Origin: Gambelia wislizenii
Lineage: Eukaryota > Chordata > Lepidosauria > Squamata > Crotaphytidae
Length of the DNA stretch: 64,000 bases
Assembly (NCBI GenBank): GCA_030847615.1
Contig: JAUMIR010000002.1
Coordinates: forward strand, 241,881,809 to 241,945,808
Direction of reading: 5' to 3'
Shown: positions 1 to 10,075 of the stretch, piece after piece
How the letters are laid out: every line of letters starts with the position of its first letter
Position numbering within the stretch: the first letter of the stretch is position 1
Translations under genes and position numbers: made by a program
Notes under the pieces: generated by a model
The model's database searches: none
Seen by the model: the letters and a program-made list of their open reading frames with translations, nothing else
Told to the model about the DNA's origin: nothing

Positions 1-1833
1 TGAAGTAGGTCGGGTCTCTGAGGTAGACGCCACTGGCTCTGAACCCTCATGTCCATCAACTCGGAGAACCAGGGACGCCTCGGCCAATGGGGTGCTATCA
101 GGACCACTTGTGCCTTTTCCTGGAGAATCTTCCGACAGACTTTCCCTATGAGGGGAAGTGGGGGAAACAGGTATAGGAGACCAGCCGGCCAAGGGGATCG
201 TAGGGCGTCCGTGCCTTCGGCGTTGTGGTGAAAGAACCTGGCGAAGAACCTGTCCAGCTTGGCGTTTGACCTTGTCGCGAACATGTCCACCTCCAGCTGG
301 CCGAACCTGGCCTGGACCTGAGTGAACACGTCGTCGTTTAGCTCCCACTCTCCGGGTAGAACCGAGTATCTGCTCAGGTAGTCCGCTTGTTGATTGCGTT
401 CCCCCTGCAGGTACTGAGCCGTAAGGGACTGCACCGTCCGTTCGGCCCAGAGGAAGATGAGATCCGCTTCCTGTTGCAGGGACCGGGATCTCGAACCTCC
501 TTGTTTCGCTATGTACGATCGGGCTGTAGTGTTGTCCGTCATCACCATGACGTGTTGACCCCTCAGGACTGGGGTGAAGTGTTGCAGGGCCAAGCGAGCC
601 GCTCGTAGCTCCAGCCAGTTGATGCTGTGCGTCTTTTCCTGTGGGCTCCAAATCCCTTGCGTCACTTGTCCCTGACAGTGTGCTCCCCAGCCCCGTAGGC
701 TCGCATCGGAGGTGACCAGGATCGCCTGGGGTACTGTGAACGGAGAACCCTTGCTGACTGTTTTCATCTGAGACCACCAGGCCAGCGAATCCTTCACATG
801 CTGTGGGAGGAGAAGGAGTGGGGACTTCCTCAATGCGATCTCCTTTTGGTAAGGCATCAGGAAGTTCTGCAGGGGTCTGGAGTGGAACCTTGCCCAAGGC
901 ACAACCCCAAAGGCTGAGATCATAAGGCCGAGGAGTCTGGCTAGTAGGGACAGTGGTACCTTCCTTAGTAAACGAACGGTGCGAACTTCCCGTAGGAGGA
1001 CCTCCTGTCGCTCCTTGGACAGGGTGATCTTGGAGCGTTGTGTGTCTATTTCCACACCCAGGTGGACGATGGTGCGGGCAGGAGACAGGCTGCTCTTTTT
1101 GAAGTTCACCAGAAAACCATGGGCCTGCAGGTAGTGAATTGTGGTCTGCAGGTCTCTCCCTGCTTTGTTCAGAGAGGACGCACGCAGTAAGATGTCGTCC
1201 AAATATGGGTACAGGTGGATTCCCTGTGCCCTCAGGTTGGCGATTAGGGTGACCAGGACCTTGGTGAAGACCCTTGGTGCTGAGGCCAGACCAAATGGAA
1301 GGGCCCTGAACTGGAAGTGTTGATCCCCGAAGGCAAAGCGGAGGTATTGTCTGCTGTCCTCGTGGATCATGATGTGCATATACGCATCGGAGAGATCGAG
1401 TGAGGCTAGAAAGTCTCCTGGTTGGAGCGCCTCCCTTATGGATGTAAGCGTCTCCATCCGGAACTTTCTGTATGTGATGTGTCTGTTGGTGTATTTTAGG
1501 TCCAGGATGGACCTCTGGCTGCCATCCTTCTTTGGTACTGTGAAGAAGAAGGAGTACACGCCTAAGAAGCGCTGAGAGGGTGGTACCTCTTCTATGGCTG
1601 CTATGTGTCTTAGGTGAGATATGGCTGTCGTCAGGTCTCTCGCCTTCTTTGGGTCTTTGGGTATTGGGGCTGGGAGAAGTCTGCCCCTTGGCCTTGAGTC
1701 GAACTCGATTTTGTACCCGTGGGTGATTGTTGAGACGACCCACCTGTCCGTTGTCGAGTTCGACCAAAGCCGGAGGAACAGACTGAGGCGGCCGCCCACT
1801 GGGGGCGACCCCGAGTCAGGATTGTTGTCGCGA
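1..1833 (-). CDS. DIRS-type retrotransposon reverse transcriptase/RNase H ORF (partial, open to window edge)
   Basis: On the minus strand a frame stays open from about 1833 to the window edge, one frame over from the gag-like ORF and overlapping its last codons. Visible in order: a DLSDAY block with the first catalytic Asp (about 1380-1397), an LPFGLASAP block (about 1275-1310), the polymerase box YLDD (1194-1205), then RNase H-like blocks with TDNTTA (about 515-540). It ends with an IAPHWPRRPW segment (about 70-100), which in DIRS/Ngaro elements links RT-RH to the tyrosine recombinase. No integrase or protease is seen. Both catalytic Asp of the YxDD box are intact and I saw no stop, so the copy may be young. 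The tyrosine recombinase and methyltransferase-like ORF expected of DIRS elements would lie left of the window. DIRS fits best; the related Ngaro group is the alternative. The family call rests on motif recognition, not a search. Confidence 0.82.
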
Positions 1834-3345
1834 GCCTCCACGCTGGGCGTTGGAGCCTCCCCTTCTGCTATTGTTGGGCTGCGGTCCAGTGTTCTGTCTG
1901 ATGACGTAGTTTGGCTTAACCCATGGTGGGCGAAAGGAGTTGTAGTTTCGCTGCTTCCCGAATCCCCGAAAGGAACGAAAGGGACGAGAAGTCTGAAAGG
2001 GTGGTCTGCCGCTCTTCTTGTCTGGCTTCTTGAGTGTGGAGGGCATGGCCAACTTTTTGTCCTTTGTCTCGACTAGGATACCTTTTAGGGCCTCTTCCCC
2101 AAACAGTTTAAGGCCCTTAAAGGCCGCTGAGGCCAATGCTGCCCTGGTAGGAGTATCCACCTGCCAGTGCTTTAGCCAGACTGATCTCCTGGCCAGCGTG
2201 AGGGCCCCGATCGCGCGGGCGGAAAAAATCATGGCGTCCTGTGCCGCGTCGGCTATGAAGAAGAAGGTACGCAGGAATCTAAGCAGAGACTTGTGCAGCA
2301 CGTTTGGATCGAGCTCCTGGATCTCCATGAGCTCTTGCAGCCACACTATCGCCGCTCTGGAAAAAAGCGATATTGCCAGCGTGGATCTGACCCCGCATGC
2401 CGCGGAGTCGTGGGCCTTCTTGATGGCTGCATCGGTTCTTTTTTCGTCTGGGTCCCGGAGAGAGCCCTCTCCTTCCTTAGGAGCCAGACAATTTGAGACG
2501 AGGGACGCGACAGGATTGTCGACCACTGGGGGCTTTAGGAGGTCCAGAAAGCGTTGAGTGGTGTTGTAATATTTTTGAGCCACGGTAGTGCCCCGCCTTC
2601 CCATTGAAGGTTTTTCCCATTCGTCGGTTACCAGGGACCAGAAGGCCTCTGGGAAGGGTAGCTCCGGCTTCTTTGGGCGTGAGGTACGCATCACTGCAGC
2701 GACCTTCTCGTTGGACGACGATGTCGATGGGGCTTGGTCTGTGTCTGTAGGAGTAATTTCTAGTGTTGCCATCACCCTAGTAAGGAGAGGAACATACCAC
2801 TCTCCTTGGAAAAGGCGATCCGAGTGGTCCTGGTCTGCAAACTCGGAATCAGAGATTTCTCCTTCTTCTTTGTCGGTTAGGATTACATCGTCGTGAGTCC
2901 CGGACGCCCTGACGGCGTCGGTGAGGGCGCGTTCCTCATCCGAGGGAGGAAGGGACTCTGCAGAGGAGTGGGTGGAGGGAGGATCCTTCCTCTTCTTGGC
3001 CAGGACATCTGTGCCTCTTAATGGGTCCCTAGGGCCCTTGGACGCGGACTTAGCTTTCGCCTTGCCCGGTCCTGCTGGCTGCTGGGATTGCGCGTTGTTC
3101 GCCTGGTCCTTAGGGGGAACCCCCGAGGTTGAGGCGCTCGTGCCAGGCTCTTCTGACGAATCCTCGTCTGAGAGCAATGCCTTTGAGAGTAGCTGTAGGG
3201 CTGCCTTAATGGCGCCCTTACGCTTTCTACGACCCCCCCCCCCGCTGTGTGGGTCTAGCTCCCCTGGCCTTGGGTGGTTGAGCGGCCAACCACTCGATGT
3301 CGGACTCTTCCCCACTAGAGTGATCGTAAAACACTGGGATGCCAT
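1816..3345 (-). CDS. DIRS-type gag-like ORF, C-terminal part
   Basis: A 509-codon minus-strand ORF beginning at ATG 3343-3345. The first ~35 codons are probably out of frame with the original protein, because the true reading frame appears to enter from the upstream ORF at the C11 run (3233-3243). It is Ser/Glu-rich near the start (LSDEDSSEEP), has a helical middle region and ends in a basic Arg/Gly/Phe-rich tail (FRPPWVKPN, RRGGSNAQRGG), a composition usual for nucleic-acid-binding Gag tails of DIRS elements. No CCHC zinc knuckle is visible. It ends at 1816, where the RT frame already overlaps it by about 17 bases, so the RT would need frameshifting or a separate start. Role (inferred): packaging of element RNA in the cytoplasm. 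It is not a host gene, since it lies just upstream of a DIRS RT. Confidence 0.72.
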   Translation of the reverse strand: MASQCFTITLVGKSPTSSGWPLNHPRPGELDPHSGGGGRRKRKGAIKAALQLLSKALLSDEDSSEEPGTSASTSGVPPKDQANNAQSQQPAGPGKAKAKSASKGPRDPLRGTDVLAKKRKDPPSTHSSAESLPPSDEERALTDAVRASGTHDDVILTDKEEGEISDSEFADQDHSDRLFQGEWYVPLLTRVMATLEITPTDTDQAPSTSSSNEKVAAVMRTSRPKKPELPFPEAFWSLVTDEWEKPSMGRRGTTVAQKYYNTTQRFLDLLKPPVVDNPVASLVSNCLAPKEGEGSLRDPDEKRTDAAIKKAHDSAACGVRSTLAISLFSRAAIVWLQELMEIQELDPNVLHKSLLRFLRTFFFIADAAQDAMIFSARAIGALTLARRSVWLKHWQVDTPTRAALASAAFKGLKLFGEEALKGILVETKDKKLAMPSTLKKPDKKSGRPPFQTSRPFRSFRGFGKQRNYNSFRPPWVKPNYVIRQNTGPQPNNSRRGGSNAQRGGSRQQS

Positions 3346-4408
3346 GGTGGTTTTGGCTGGTATGGCCCGTGGGGGCCTGGAGAGGCGGGGCCTGAAGGAC
3401 TGGGGCCTGGTAGGGCTGTGCCTGAAAACCCACCGCCTGCATAGGCTGAGGCTGGACCACTGGTGGGAGGAAAACCTGATTTTGGTTACCCAAGCCCAGG
3501 GTCTGGTTCACCGGCCCCTGTGGTGGCAGGGCCTGGTAAACCAACGGTTGCTGCGCCTGGATAGGTACTGCCTGCTGAGGCATTGGTTGGAGCACCAAGG
3601 GCAGCTGGTGTTGCTGGGGTGGCACCTGGGCAGGCAAGGTCGGGAGGAGTGGAGGTTGGGAGGCCAGGGCCTGTGGGGGGGGTGCTTGAGGAGTTGGGGC
3701 CTGTAAGGCCTGCTCCTCCATGCCCAGGCTTTGTGGTGGTTGGCTCAGTTGGGGTAGGGCCTGGCTGCTTCCTGGAGTGGGGTCAGACAGCGAATGGGGT
3801 TCCCCATGCGGTGTGCCCCCCTCCCCCGAGGCAGCTGCGGCGGTTGCTTGGGGCCCGGTGGATGGTGAGGGCTCCGCATGGGAGCGCGAGTCCTCGCTCT
3901 CCCCTTCCCCCTCCCGCGCTCCGTTTGGCCTCCAGGGGGGTAGAATACGTGCCGTCCCCAAAAGCAGGGAGGGCACGATGCGTGGGGGAAGGGGCAGTTC
4001 GTCCCCGCTCCCCCCAAGGGCCCCTTGTACCTTCCGAGGGGCTCCTGCCCCTGGCCAGTCCTGGCAGCAGGCACCTGGCGCGTGCCAAGCACTCCATAGG
4101 GCCGGAGGTTCCATCGCGGTCCCGCTGGAGGCATCAGAGGCCAGCTTCTTCCTGGGCTGTGCTGGCCTCTTCCGTGGCTTGGCTGCCGCTTGGCCATCGG
4201 AGGCTTTCCCAGTCACGATGGCCTGGTGTGCCTTCCGGGCCGCGTCCCTCTGAGGGACGCCCACATGGGAGCCGGCAGCGGCAGCAATGGCGACCGCGGC
4301 TCCCTCAGCAGCGCTCTCCGCATCCTCAGAGTGGCCGCGGTCGAGAACCGCATCCCCGGCCACTCCGGAGTCCTTCCCCGCCTGCTGGGGAATCTCCTGG
4401 GCCTGCAT
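3227..4408 (-). CDS. DIRS-type gag-like ORF, N-terminal part (frameshifted at a C11 run)
   Basis: Minus-strand ORF read from ATG 4406-4408 (MQAQEIPQQAGKD); the frame is open further up to 4591 but without another good ATG. The N-terminal third is Ala/Lys-rich and the second half is a Gln/Pro/Leu low-complexity tract with repeated QAPxxQA and PQA units (about 3350-3720). The last residues (SSGEESDIEWLAAQPPKARGA) run straight into the 11-C homopolymer at 3233-3243, after which the frame closes at 3227. The downstream gag-like ORF is open in the neighbouring frame across the same point. A one-step homopolymer indel, real or a sequencing error, therefore probably splits one long gag. No enzymatic domain is seen. 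Confidence 0.6.
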   Translation of the reverse strand: MQAQEIPQQAGKDSGVAGDAVLDRGHSEDAESAAEGAAVAIAAAAGSHVGVPQRDAARKAHQAIVTGKASDGQAAAKPRKRPAQPRKKLASDASSGTAMEPPALWSAWHAPGACCQDWPGAGAPRKVQGALGGSGDELPLPPRIVPSLLLGTARILPPWRPNGAREGEGESEDSRSHAEPSPSTGPQATAAAASGEGGTPHGEPHSLSDPTPGSSQALPQLSQPPQSLGMEEQALQAPTPQAPPPQALASQPPLLPTLPAQVPPQQHQLPLVLQPMPQQAVPIQAQQPLVYQALPPQGPVNQTLGLGNQNQVFLPPVVQPQPMQAVGFQAQPYQAPVLQAPPLQAPTGHTSQNHHGIPVFYDHSSGEESDIEWLAAQPPKARGARPTQRGGGS

Positions 4409-4855
4409 GGCCTCGGTGCGAAGAAACAGTAAGGAGAGAGGTGGGAGGAGGGAAAGAGAGAGGAGGAGCAGGCTGGAGCCGACTGAGCAGCTGCGCGGAG
4501 AGAGGAGAGGTTTTTTGTTTTTTGTTTTTTGTTTTTTTTTTAAATAGGCGGGAAATTCAAAAGGAAAAAGGCAAGGGCTGAAAAGCAGCAATGCCTGGAG
4601 AAGGAAAAAGGTAGGTAAAGGAACAAGAAAGGAAAAAGAATAAAGGTGGAGATAGAAATTCCAGACGGAGGAGATTTCTCAGCTACCTACTGGGCGAAGC
4701 AGGAAGTTAGAACTGGCCTCGTGGCTCCAGGATGGAGGAGATGAAGACAAAGAAATTTGAATATGAAGAGGCTTAATGTAACTTCCTGCTACACCTGGGC
4801 GGTGACTGACGAAACCCAGATGTAAAGGAACCGCATCACCCCTCCCTCAGAGATG
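4409..4855 (-). mobile_element. DIRS 5' leader and probable terminal repeat
   Basis: Non-coding DNA between the gag ATG and the Penelope-like fragment. It holds a T-rich run (4512-4540), purine-rich stretches (4600-4690) and a segment ending near GGTGATGCGGTTCC (minus strand), where the neighbouring Penelope-like sequence takes over. DIRS elements carry inverted terminal repeats, and this should be the 5' one. Its partner is outside the window, so the boundary at about 4855 is inferred from where the flanking repeat resumes. Confidence 0.5.
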
Positions 4856-5280
4856 GTTAGGTAGGAGTGTATGTGGAGCTTATATGCTTATATGCTGTGA
4901 ACCCCTGTAGGGTAGTATATGTAAATTTGTGTAATTGAATGGTTAGTTTCTGGGTATTGAAATGCAAGGCTCGTTAGTGTCTGTTTGGCTGATGGTTGGT
5001 TGATGGGCCATTATCTGCTGGGACTCCCCTTGTCCCTGGGTGGAATTCCTTTGTAAGTGTTGAGTTTTTATTCTATTGTTCTTCAAAACTGGGAGCCAGA
5101 TTTTGTTTACAGTACTTTTAAGGTTTCTTCTTTCCTGTTGAAGGTGTCCAGGTGTTTGTGGATTTCAATAGCTTCTCTGTGCATTCTGACATGATAGTTG
5201 TTGGCCTGGTCCAGAATTTCTGTGTTCTTAAATAGCATTTTGTGTCCAGGTTGGTTTATAACATGTTCTGCTATATACAA
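4856..5280 (-). mobile_element. Penelope-like element, 3' end fragment
   Basis: On the minus strand 5131-5278 reads, without stops, IAEHVINQPGHKM, then ILDQANNYHVRMHREAI and EIHKHLDTFNRK. This is the segment just after the GIY-YIG endonuclease core in Penelope-like retroelements (AEH...GH...IL...R...REAIEI.K....FNR). After a frame break it continues into a non-coding tail (4856-5100). The RT domain is missing: the element is truncated at 5280, where a BovB tail begins. The DIRS element directly follows its 3' part, so DIRS probably inserted into or beside it. Confidence 0.72.
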
Positions 5281-5282
5281 TG

Positions 5283-5455
5283 TTGTTGTGAACTGACATA
5301 ATCTTCAACTTATGGCGACCCTATGAATGAGAGACCTCCAAGTCACCTGGTCATCAACAGCCTTGCTCAGTTCTTGCAAACTCAGGGTTGTGGCTTCCTT
5401 GATTGAGTCCATCCACCTGAAATGTGGTCTCTCTCTTTTCCTACTACCTTCTACC
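5283..5455 (-). mobile_element. BovB (RTE) LINE 3' end fragment
   Basis: The plus strand reads the reverse complement of a BovB 3' end: CTTATGGCGACCCTATGAAT followed by the GAGACCTCCAAGTCACC block and the CTTGATTGAGTCCATCC block. The same blocks recur at 36100-36220 and 60030-60150. It is 5'-truncated, as is usual for LINEs. Confidence 0.75.
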
Positions 5456-6540
5456 TTACATAAATCTGCATATCAGTCTCTTTCTAAAGGCACAATATCT
5501 TATTAAACACTTTATTAGAGGCCAACAAAAATGGCTGACAACCGTAAAAGTGTTCTATACTGGACCAACTAACAGCCAAAGCAAGGTTTTGTATTACAAA
5601 TCAAATTAAGCTGACATTCTGTCTCTGTCCTTTAGGATGATTCTTATTTGAAAGTAAGTTCCACTGAAAAATTAGTAGGACTGTTCCTAGTAAATAAACA
5701 TGCATGGGATCAGGTTGACAAATGTGTTACCTTTCAAGGTAGTTAAATCTGCAGCAGTAGCAGAGGCAGAAAAGATCTATGGGGAAATGCAACAATCTGG
5801 AAATGATCCTACTATGAGGTATTGTTCCCCCTTTTAAGATAGTTTTGGTCAGTATCTTTTTGACTCAATGCAAAACATCTCAAATATCTGTTTGATGACT
5901 GTATCACTGTTGTTTTCATTTCATTTAAGAAAGAGATTTTTTTTAAAAAAATGTAAATCCTACCTAGGACTGAGTAAATACTTCAGACAACTCAGTATCC
6001 TATTTCTAGGTACACAGATCAGGAAGCTCAGATTTTTTAGCTCTGTGCACTTAGGTATATACACACAATTCTGAAGTCCACCCCCGCCCCAAAAAAAGAA
6101 TCAGAAATTATTATGAATTTGGTGGGTTGGATAAATAGTGTTGCCTTCAGGACAAGTAACTTTCAAGTGTTGTTGCACCAAACAAAGGAATTTTAAAAAT
6201 TCAATAATATCATTTTCTTTAAAAAGGCAAATGGTAAAAAATAAAATAAAAATGAGGACATTAAAATTTACAGAATTATTACTGCTACTATTTATACAGA
6301 AACCTGTATACATGCTGCCTTACAGAGTTTCATGGGGCAGATAGATACGTCCATGCTCACAAAGACATTTTTATTCTCCAAAATGTAACAAGAAGCAATA
6401 ATTACTGCTGGCTAACATAATTCAACGCACAGGAAGGGATTACATTATCAGTGGTTATGGAGGGTGTACAGTCGTCCTTGTTATTCCCCATGCACACACA
6501 CGCATATTGCAAGCAACATAATTACTTGTCATGTATCAGA
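5456..6540. other. AT-rich intron-like stretch, no gene
   Basis: No exon-like ORF, RNA gene or clear repeat. It is AT-rich with short A and T runs (5935-5955, 6190-6260). Small ORFs on both strands have no recognisable similarity. Confidence 0.6.
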
Positions 6541-6779
6541 GCCAGCATGGTGTAGTGGCTTGAGTCTTGGACTAAGACTCCAGAAGACCAGAATTCAAAT
6601 CCCCACTAGGCCATGGAAACCCACTGGGTGACCTTGGGCAAATCACACTGTCTCAGCTTCAGAGGAAGGCAAAGGGAAATCCCCTCTGAACAAATTCTGC
6701 CAAGAAAACCTCATGATAAGTTCACATTAGGGTCCCCAGAACTCAGAAATCACTTGAAGGTACACAACAACAACAAATT
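6541..6779 (+). mobile_element. tRNA-derived Sauria-type SINE with BovB-like tail
   Basis: A near full-length copy. The tRNA-like head AGCCAGCATGGTGTAGTGG carries an A-box-like block and a degenerate B box (AATTCAAATCCCCAC). Then come the body CACTGGGTGACCTTGGGCAA, the CCTCTGAACAAATTCTGCCAAG block and a tail ending CTTGAAGGTACACAACAACAACAA. The tail mirrors the BovB 3' end, so BovB enzymes probably moved it. Other copies in the window lie mainly on the minus strand. Confidence 0.88.
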
Positions 6780-7551
6780 ACTTTCAAACCCTGCCCTGAT
6801 TGAGCTAAGAATGTGCTCTGAAGAGTGCCCACCCCGCCAATCTCCTTTGCATGGGAAAATCAATCATGATAGGTCAGTTCTTCTTTCCTGCTCTGTTACT
6901 GATCATTTCATCAAAGCAGCTGTGAACTGTCCCAAGGAATCCCAGGGCACTGAAAGCCACCAAAATGGAAGCAACATTACTTTGCAAGAGGTAAGCTAAG
7001 TGTTAATATCAGCCACACAAGTCAGAAAGATGGGAAGGTATACCTGTTGGAATGGGCCAAAAGGCCACAAAATGGATCTCACAGTTAAAAAACCCTGACC
7101 AAAAGCAAGGACATAAATTTAGCAGATAAAAAGCACCCAACAATGTGCACACAGCAGAAGCTGGGGTGCTTTTTTTGACTGCTTCTGCTCACAGTTCTGT
7201 GTTTAGCGTTTTGTGTCTGCGGTGGCCAAATGAAATTTAAAATTGGGCCACATTTGGCAGGCTGTCATCCAAAGCTGGAAGACTGTAGAATGGGTGGACA
7301 GCCACTAGTCTCTGCTTATGGGGCAGCAGCACAGGGGAGTTGGGCTGTCCTTAACCAAGGCTCTGATTCTTTCCTCATACCAGCCAGAAATGGATGTACC
7401 ACTATACATTTGTGGCGGGGGGGCATCTTTTCCTTTTTTCCTTGAACTGACACAATTTAAATAGGCTGTTGAATGTGTGGTGAGGGAGATATATTGATAT
7501 AGGGAACATATCAGGAGTCTATATTGAAAGGGAACATAGCTGTTTCTGATC
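6780..7551. other. Unassigned non-coding stretch
   Basis: No exon or repeat recognised. A short imperfect inverted repeat, CAGCAGAAGC...GCTTCTGCTC, lies at about 7150-7192. A G run is present at 7417-7423. Confidence 0.5.
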
Positions 7552-7772
7552 TTGTTGTGTGCCTTCGAAAAACCTAAAGTGACCCTACGACAGAGTTTTC
7601 TTGGCAGGATTTGGTCGGGGGGGGGGGAGGCTACCTTTGCCTCCCTCTGAGGCTGAGAGAGTGTGACTTACCTAAGCTCGCCCAGTGGGTTTCCATGGCC
7701 AAGCAGGGATTCGAACCCTGGTCTCCAGAGTCATCATCCAATTCTCAAATCATTACACCACACTGGTTCCTG
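7552..7772 (-). mobile_element. Sauria-type tRNA SINE
   Basis: Reverse-oriented copy: the tail side TTGTGTGCCTTCGAAAAACC, then TTTTCTTGGCAGGATTTGGTC, a G run, the TGAGGCTGAGAGAGTGTGAC block, the CCCAGTGGGTTTCCATGGCC block and the B-box complement GGATTCGAACCCTGGTCTCC at about 7707-7727. It ends at the head complement near CACCACACTGGTTCC. Confidence 0.85.
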
Positions 7773-7894
7773 GGTAAATTTGGGAGTAACTTAAAAGAGG
7801 GGATGGGAGGATGGGCTGAAAAGTTTGCTCCTCTTCATTTCTCCAGGGTAAGCTATATAGAGCACACCCTTCCTCAAGCCAGCATACTTCCATA

Positions 7895-7974
7895 TATGTT
7901 GGACTACAAAACCTCCTATTCCCAACAAGCATAACCATGCTTGATCAGGATGATGGGGATTGTAGTCCAACATA
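7895..7974. repeat. Palindromic hAT-like MITE fragment
   Basis: Perfect 15-bp inverted arms TATGTTGGACTACAA (7895-7909) and its complement (7960-7974). This belongs to the dispersed GGACTACAACTCCCA palindrome family seen about twenty times in the window. Confidence 0.6.
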
Positions 7975-7985
7975 CCTGCTTTTTT

Positions 7986-8547
7986 CCATGGCATTCCTTC
8001 CGCACTGCTTATTGTCCGTGAACAGTCCCCACACATCGAAATTACAAATAAGTATCCTATCCTGCTGCTGACTGAAAAGGCACACAGGCAGATTTATTTG
8101 TGAATAGATCTGTTTTTTGATTGCATGCCAACCTACCATCATTGTCAAACACACTTGCAGACTACAGTGTTGGGATGTTGGTCCTAGACATTCAAGGAGG
8201 TGTGTGTGTGTGTTTGTGGTTGGAGGGAGGAACAATTAAGAGCTCTTAACTAAATACTACAATCTGCAAGCCAAGATGGCAGAAAGGAGTCTTAAAAAAG
8301 AACACTTTCCCCAAATAAAGTACATGCATTAGTTTGCCCCAGGAGAAGAAAAAACACAAAATGGATGCTAACACACCTACAGGTTTTCACACAAGTCAAA
8401 TCAGACAGACTGTAACCTGCTGGATCCTGTGCCCAAACGCAGGATGATTTCACAAGCCACAACCCCTCAAGTCTGAAACTGCATGACTACCACAAGTGAC
8501 TATTGAAACCAAGGACAATGTATTTATTTTTATTCCTTATCATCCTT
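7986..8547. other. Unassigned non-coding stretch
   Basis: No exon seen. A short TG run lies at 8201-8218. Otherwise this is unique-looking sequence. Confidence 0.5.
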
Positions 8548-8669
8548 CCCCAATCTGGTACTCTCCACAGACTTTGGACTATAGCTCCCAGCACTCCTGA
8601 GTACTGATCATACTGGCTGGGGATGATGGGAGCTCATGTCCAAATTATTTGGAGAGTACCGAGTTGGGG
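8548..8669. repeat. Palindromic hAT-like MITE copy
   Basis: Outer arms CCCCAATCTGGTACTCTCCA (8548-8567) and the complement of its near-match (8650-8669) agree at about 18 of 20 positions. Inner arms TTGGACTATAGCTCCCA / TGGGAGCTCATGTCCAA also pair. A complete small palindrome of about 122 bp. Confidence 0.65.
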
Positions 8670-9126
8670 GCTGCCTTTTCTCATTTACTGTACATCATAT
8701 AACTCTCTTTTTGTGATGGAGCTGAAGGTGGTTTGCGTATACTGTAGTTTCCAGGAATGTCTCACTCAGACTCTGACCACAAACACACTTTATTTTTGTA
8801 AGGCTGTTTCCTCATGTGGCTTCGTACCATAGTACTATCACAGTTTCTTAGTGCCATGCAGTTGGGTTGGGGAGCATTGAACCGTATAGCAAACAAAAAC
8901 AAATGATACAGCTAAGAGAAATGAAGACTGCATCGATATCCAAACAGGAAACTCCTGGGAGTTCCAGGTTCTCTGTCCTATGCTCTCCAAAAGAAGAGCT
9001 AGATAGAGACATAACAAATAAATTAACAATGTGAGACTCTGGGTGCACCCAAACTGATAAAAAAGACCAGAAAGTCCCAGATTTTGTTCCTGTTTGCTCT
9101 GATTTTATTTTGGAGATCCATATATA
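8670..9126. other. Unassigned non-coding stretch
   Basis: No recognisable exon or repeat. Short ORFs on the minus strand look random. Confidence 0.5.
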
Positions 9127-9197
9127 CAACAGGACCCCTGTATCTGCAGAAGCAATATCTGCAGTTTCAGTTATCTGATACGGGGGTCCGACTGCAT
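9127..9197. mobile_element. Short Tigger/pogo-like MITE
   Basis: Inverted ends ACAGGACCCCTGTATCTGC and the complement GATACGGGGGTCCGACTGC enclose only about 30 bases. The CCCCxTATCxGC terminus is typical of the pogo/Tigger branch of Tc1/mariner. Related copies lie at 17898, 23188 and 38761. Confidence 0.55.
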
Positions 9198-9229
9198 TTT
9201 GTTTATCCCAGAATATCTTTTGTCAGCTC

Positions 9230-10075
9230 CTTTAAAAAAAATTAAATATTTTACAACATATTACATAATCACATTTTTCGTTTGCTCCCTTTCCTCCCTC
9301 CCACCCTCTTCACCGGCTTCGCAGAGGATGTATCTGTTTAAGTCTTCATGATACATCTTCCATGATATGGGTAATAGTTGCATTCATATTGGTTATTGCG
9401 ATACTCCCCCTTGTTCATTAACTTTTTGAATCACCATTTTCCATTTATTGTTCCAGGTTTCTTCCTTTATCTATCCTATATATTTCAGTCTTCTTTCTCT
9501 ATAAAAGTCAAATACTGTAATAGAAATGCTGTTATATATTTTTCGAGATTTGATTTACACCACTTGGATTTTTCTTTCCAACCCAGGGCCAATAACTGCA
9601 TGTGCTGCTTTTAATATTTGCTTTGTCACATACTCTTCATTCTTATTCAAGCCCATTTTACTCAGATTAAGCGTAATACTGTTTTCTTTACTGAGCTGTA
9701 TATCTTTCCCTAGTATCCCGTTATTTTCTTTATTTACTTCACTCCAAAATTTCTGGATGAAGGGACAACCCCATCAGATATGAATATAGGATCCTTTTAT
9801 ACCACCATGCCAACAGTTTGATGCACAATTACCATTTATAAAGGATAATTGATGTGGTGTTCTATACCACCGTCCCATCAGTTTCATTTGTTGCTCTTTT
9901 ACTTTTGTGTTTTTATTCTTTACTATTTCTTGAGTCCATACTTTAATTTCATCTCTAGTAAGTATTAAATCTTTGTCCCAGCAGGCTATCAAACCCTCTT
10001 CAATATTAAATTTAGTCTCTAACATAGCCCTATATATTTTGCCAATTAAGCCTTCTTCAGAAAGGATCTGGAATG
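9230..10075 (-). mobile_element. L1-type LINE ORF2 C-terminus (fragment)
   Basis: Reading the minus strand, 9774-10075 gives residues such as MGRWYRTPHQLSFIN and NCASNCWHGGIKGSYIHI. This matches the C-terminal region of L1 ORF2 (WYRTP...CW.CG..GTY.HM). The sequence continues in other frames to about 9400 and ends in an A/T-rich tail near 9230-9260. It is 5'-truncated and broken by frameshifts, so it is a dead copy. Confidence 0.75.

Noticed and set aside
2018..3706. Plus-strand ORFs over the gag region
   Set aside because: Antisense shadows; the minus-strand frame leads into the DIRS RT.
3583..4581. 332-codon plus ORF opposite the gag-like frame
   Set aside because: Antisense shadow of the GC-rich gag-like coding strand.
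1..4855. LTR retrovirus or Gypsy element
   Set aside because: No protease or integrase, and the RT-RH with an IAPHWPRRPW linker fits DIRS/Ngaro instead.
6541..6615. Possible tRNA gene
   Set aside because: tRNA-like head of a SINE; does not form a complete tRNA and recurs with the same body.
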